Source: Haloactinospora alba
GTDB taxonomy: Bacteria; Actinomycetota; Actinomycetes; Streptosporangiales; Streptosporangiaceae
Direction of reading: 5' to 3'
Assembly (NCBI RefSeq): GCF_006717075.1
Contig: NZ_VFQC01000001.1
Location: forward strand, 806,001-870,000
DNA length: 64,000 bases
The translations under genes were made by a program, and so were the position numbers. Shown piece after piece: positions 62,321 to 64,000 of the stretch (position 1 is its first letter; every line of letters begins with the position of its first letter). Under the pieces are notes generated by a model. The model saw only the letters and a list, made by a program, of their open reading frames with translations, was not told the origin of the DNA and searched no databases.

Positions 62321-64000
62321 TCAGCCGACGTCGACGGCGAAGATCTCCCACATGACGTCGTAGGTGCCGGAGAACTGCAGGTAAGCCCCGACACCGACAA
62401 CGACGACGGTCAGCAGGAGCAGGACGAGGAAGCACCCGAGGCAACCGCGCCCCTTCTTCTTCTCCTGCTGGTGGGGCTGTTGGGGAGGGTGAGCCCCGTC
62501 GGGCGGCCCCCACCCCGGTCCGCCCATGGGCGGCTGCCCCTGCGGCGGGCCCGGCTGCTGCCCGCCGGGTCCCGCGGCCATGTGGGGCGGTTGCCCGGCG
62601 GTGGGCGGAGCCCCCGGAGGGTAGCCGCCGGGAGGCTGCACCCCGGGCGGATGCTGACCGGGAGGCGGGCCGGGCGGCTGACCGTGCGGACCGGGAGGTT
62701 GGGGAGGTTGTCCCTGCTGCCCTTCCGGTGGGAACGGCGGAGGCGGCCCCTGCGGAGCATGCTGCGGGTAGCCGGGGGGCGGCGGTGGTGGTGCGTTGGC
62801 TCCGCTCGGCCGTTGTTCCGGAGGCGGCGGGTACCCCGGAGGCGGTCCCTGGGGGGCAGCGCCGGGCGGAGGCCCGGCGGGTGGGGGAGGAGGAGCCTGT
62901 TGGCCGCCGGAAGGAGGACCCTGCGAGTGTCCGGGAGCCCCGGGTTGCTGCGGATACCCGTGCTGCGGTCCGGACGCGGGCGAGCCGCCGAAACCGGGCT
63001 GCGCTCCGGAAGGCCCCTGCGGAGGCATCGGCGGTTGTTGACCGAAACCGCTGGCTGCCTCACCGGGGGGTTGGGCGCCCGAGGGCATTCCCGGGGCGTT
63101 GCCGTGGTACGGGTCGGGGTGCGGGACAGCCGCCTCGGAGGATGAGCCGGACTCGCTGCTGGCGGGGGTGTGCGGGGAGTCCGCCGGGGGCGCGCCCGCC
63201 GCGGGGCCGCTGTCTCCCGCTCCCGGTTCGGAGCCGCTTGGCTGCGGCTGCTGCGCCGCTTCGGCAGCGCGCCGCTGGCGTTCCTCCTCTTCCTGCTGGG
63301 CCCGCTTCTGGGCCTCCTCCTCTTTCTTCTTCTGCTGTTCCTGCTGCCGCTGTTTGCGTTCCTCGGCGATCTCCGAGATCCCCTCCCGGAGGTTGCCGAG
63401 GAACTTGTTGAACTTGGACCCCTGCTCGTCATCGTCGGAGCCGTCCTCGGCGGGGTGGGAAGCAACCGAGGTGTGCTGCGGGTCGCCGGGGTCGAACACG
63501 GCCGTGCTGGGCGCGTCCTGGTCGCTGCCGCCGAGAACGTCCGCGGTGGGCTCGTCGTTGGCCTGGAACGGGTCCTCTTCCTGGGGGGCGCTCCGGTTGG
63601 CGTCGGCTTCCTCGCCCAGGGCGGCCGTACGTTCCGGAGCCGCCGGCGACTCCGACGGTTGGGGGGTTTGGCCGGGGTCGATGCGCATGGTGCTGGGGGC
63701 GTCGTCGGCCTGTTGGGGGGTTTGGCCGGGGTCGATGCGCATGGTGCTGGGGGCGTCGTCGGCCTGTTGGGGGGTTTGGCCGGGGTCGATGCGCATGGTG
63801 CTCGGCGCGTCGTCACCCTGTTGGGCAGAGCCGACGTCGGGCGACGTCCTCTCCGTGTCCTCCGCGTCGTCAGCGCGCGCGGACATGCTGCTCAGGTCGG
63901 CTGTCGCCGAGGTGTCCTCCTCCTGCTGCGGCTGCTGCGGCTGCTGCGGCTGTTGCGCGGCCTGCGAGCGCAGCTCGGAGAGCGAACGGACGTGCCCCGT
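62321..64000 (-). CDS. Proline-rich single-pass membrane protein (5' end outside window or at 63886)
   Basis: An open frame runs to the window edge. The first in-window ATG is at 63886, giving 521 residues, but the frame stays open above it (SLSELRSQAAQQPQQ), so the true start may lie beyond 64000. Parts from the N-terminus: acidic region with three copies of DDAPSTMRIDPGQTPQQA; an acidic linker with a similar STAVFDPG motif; a Glu/Arg/Gln coiled-coil (about 185-225, EERKQRQQEQQKKKEEEAQ); a very long Pro/Gly/Gln-rich section (about 225-480); a KKKGRGCLGCF motif; one C-terminal TM (about 488-508). No family is recognised. Confidence 0.7.
   Translation of the reverse strand, partial: TGHVRSLSELRSQAAQQPQQPQQPQQEEDTSATADLSSMSARADDAEDTERTSPDVGSAQQGDDAPSTMRIDPGQTPQQADDAPSTMRIDPGQTPQQADDAPSTMRIDPGQTPQPSESPAAPERTAALGEEADANRSAPQEEDPFQANDEPTADVLGGSDQDAPSTAVFDPGDPQHTSVASHPAEDGSDDDEQGSKFNKFLGNLREGISEIAEERKQRQQEQQKKKEEEAQKRAQQEEEERQRRAAEAAQQPQPSGSEPGAGDSGPAAGAPPADSPHTPASSESGSSSEAAVPHPDPYHGNAPGMPSGAQPPGEAASGFGQQPPMPPQGPSGAQPGFGGSPASGPQHGYPQQPGAPGHSQGPPSGGQQAPPPPPAGPPPGAAPQGPPPGYPPPPEQRPSGANAPPPPPPGYPQHAPQGPPPPFPPEGQQGQPPQPPGPHGQPPGPPPGQHPPGVQPPGGYPPGAPPTAGQPPHMAAGPGGQQPGPPQGQPPMGGPGWGPPDGAHPPQQPHQQEKKKGRGCLGCFLVLLLLTVVVVGVGAYLQFSGTYDVMWEIFAVDVG
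63663..63826. repeat. Three 54-bp tandem repeats encoding an STMRIDPG-containing unit
   Basis: Three consecutive 54-bp units (period marked by TTTGGCC at 63667, 63721 and 63775) encode 18-residue repeats containing APSTMRIDPGQTP. The first two units are identical; the last diverges near its end. Confidence 0.9.

Overview
The window comes from a high-GC Gram-positive actinomycete. The DUF5753-type XRE regulator with a DUF397 partner, the two stand-alone HATPase (anti-sigma-like) proteins, the Pro/Gln-rich disordered proteins and the strongly acidic secreted proteins fit a Nocardiopsaceae-like, possibly halotolerant, organism. That placement is inference from gene content, not a database match. 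Most of the sequence is GC-rich. A clearly AT-rich stretch covers the 3' end of the toxin gene and its neighbour (about 42.39-43.4 kb) and part of the paralog cluster at about 47.6-49.7 kb.

Layout. 0-2.4 kb: HATPase protein, XRE/DUF5753 regulator and DUF397 protein. 2.9-9.3 kb: ion and metal homeostasis, namely a Zur-box-controlled ZnuA lipoprotein, TrkA/TrkH potassium uptake, NhaA, and a CDF metal exporter divergent from a CmtR-like ArsR sensor. 9.3-18.2 kb: RND exporter, small acidic protein, second HATPase, PhoX-like phosphatase and aldo/keto reductase, with three copies of a MITE-like inverted repeat lying at gene ends. 18.6-24.6 kb: a dipeptide ABC operon (two permeases, a double ATPase, a binding protein). 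24.7-31.3 kb: a MinD-like ATPase, two membrane Ser/Thr kinases and an OmpA-type lipoprotein.

31.7-60.9 kb is the most interesting part. A minus-strand Tad (tight adherence) pilus locus (60.9 to 49.6 kb) encodes a zinc-ribbon protein, CpaB, a CpaE-TadE fusion, TadE, TadA, TadB, TadC, a NarL-type two-component pair, Flp pilin and a TadG-like protein fused to a peptidoglycan-hydrolase-like domain. Continuous with it are OmpA lipoproteins in which the OmpA domain is sandwiched between two related beta-type domains, and a pilin-leader lytic transglycosylase. On the opposite strand are two more large pilin-leader proteins accompanied by lipoproteins, and a polymorphic toxin with a Flp-type prepilin leader, a HINT autoprocessing domain and a deaminase tip, followed by a putative immunity gene. 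I infer that prepilin-type leaders feed toxins, wall hydrolases and unknown domains into the Tad machine. No prepilin peptidase gene is visible in the window.

60.9-64 kb: tRNA-His, oligoribonuclease (orn) and a truncated proline-rich membrane protein that carries three identical 18-residue repeats.
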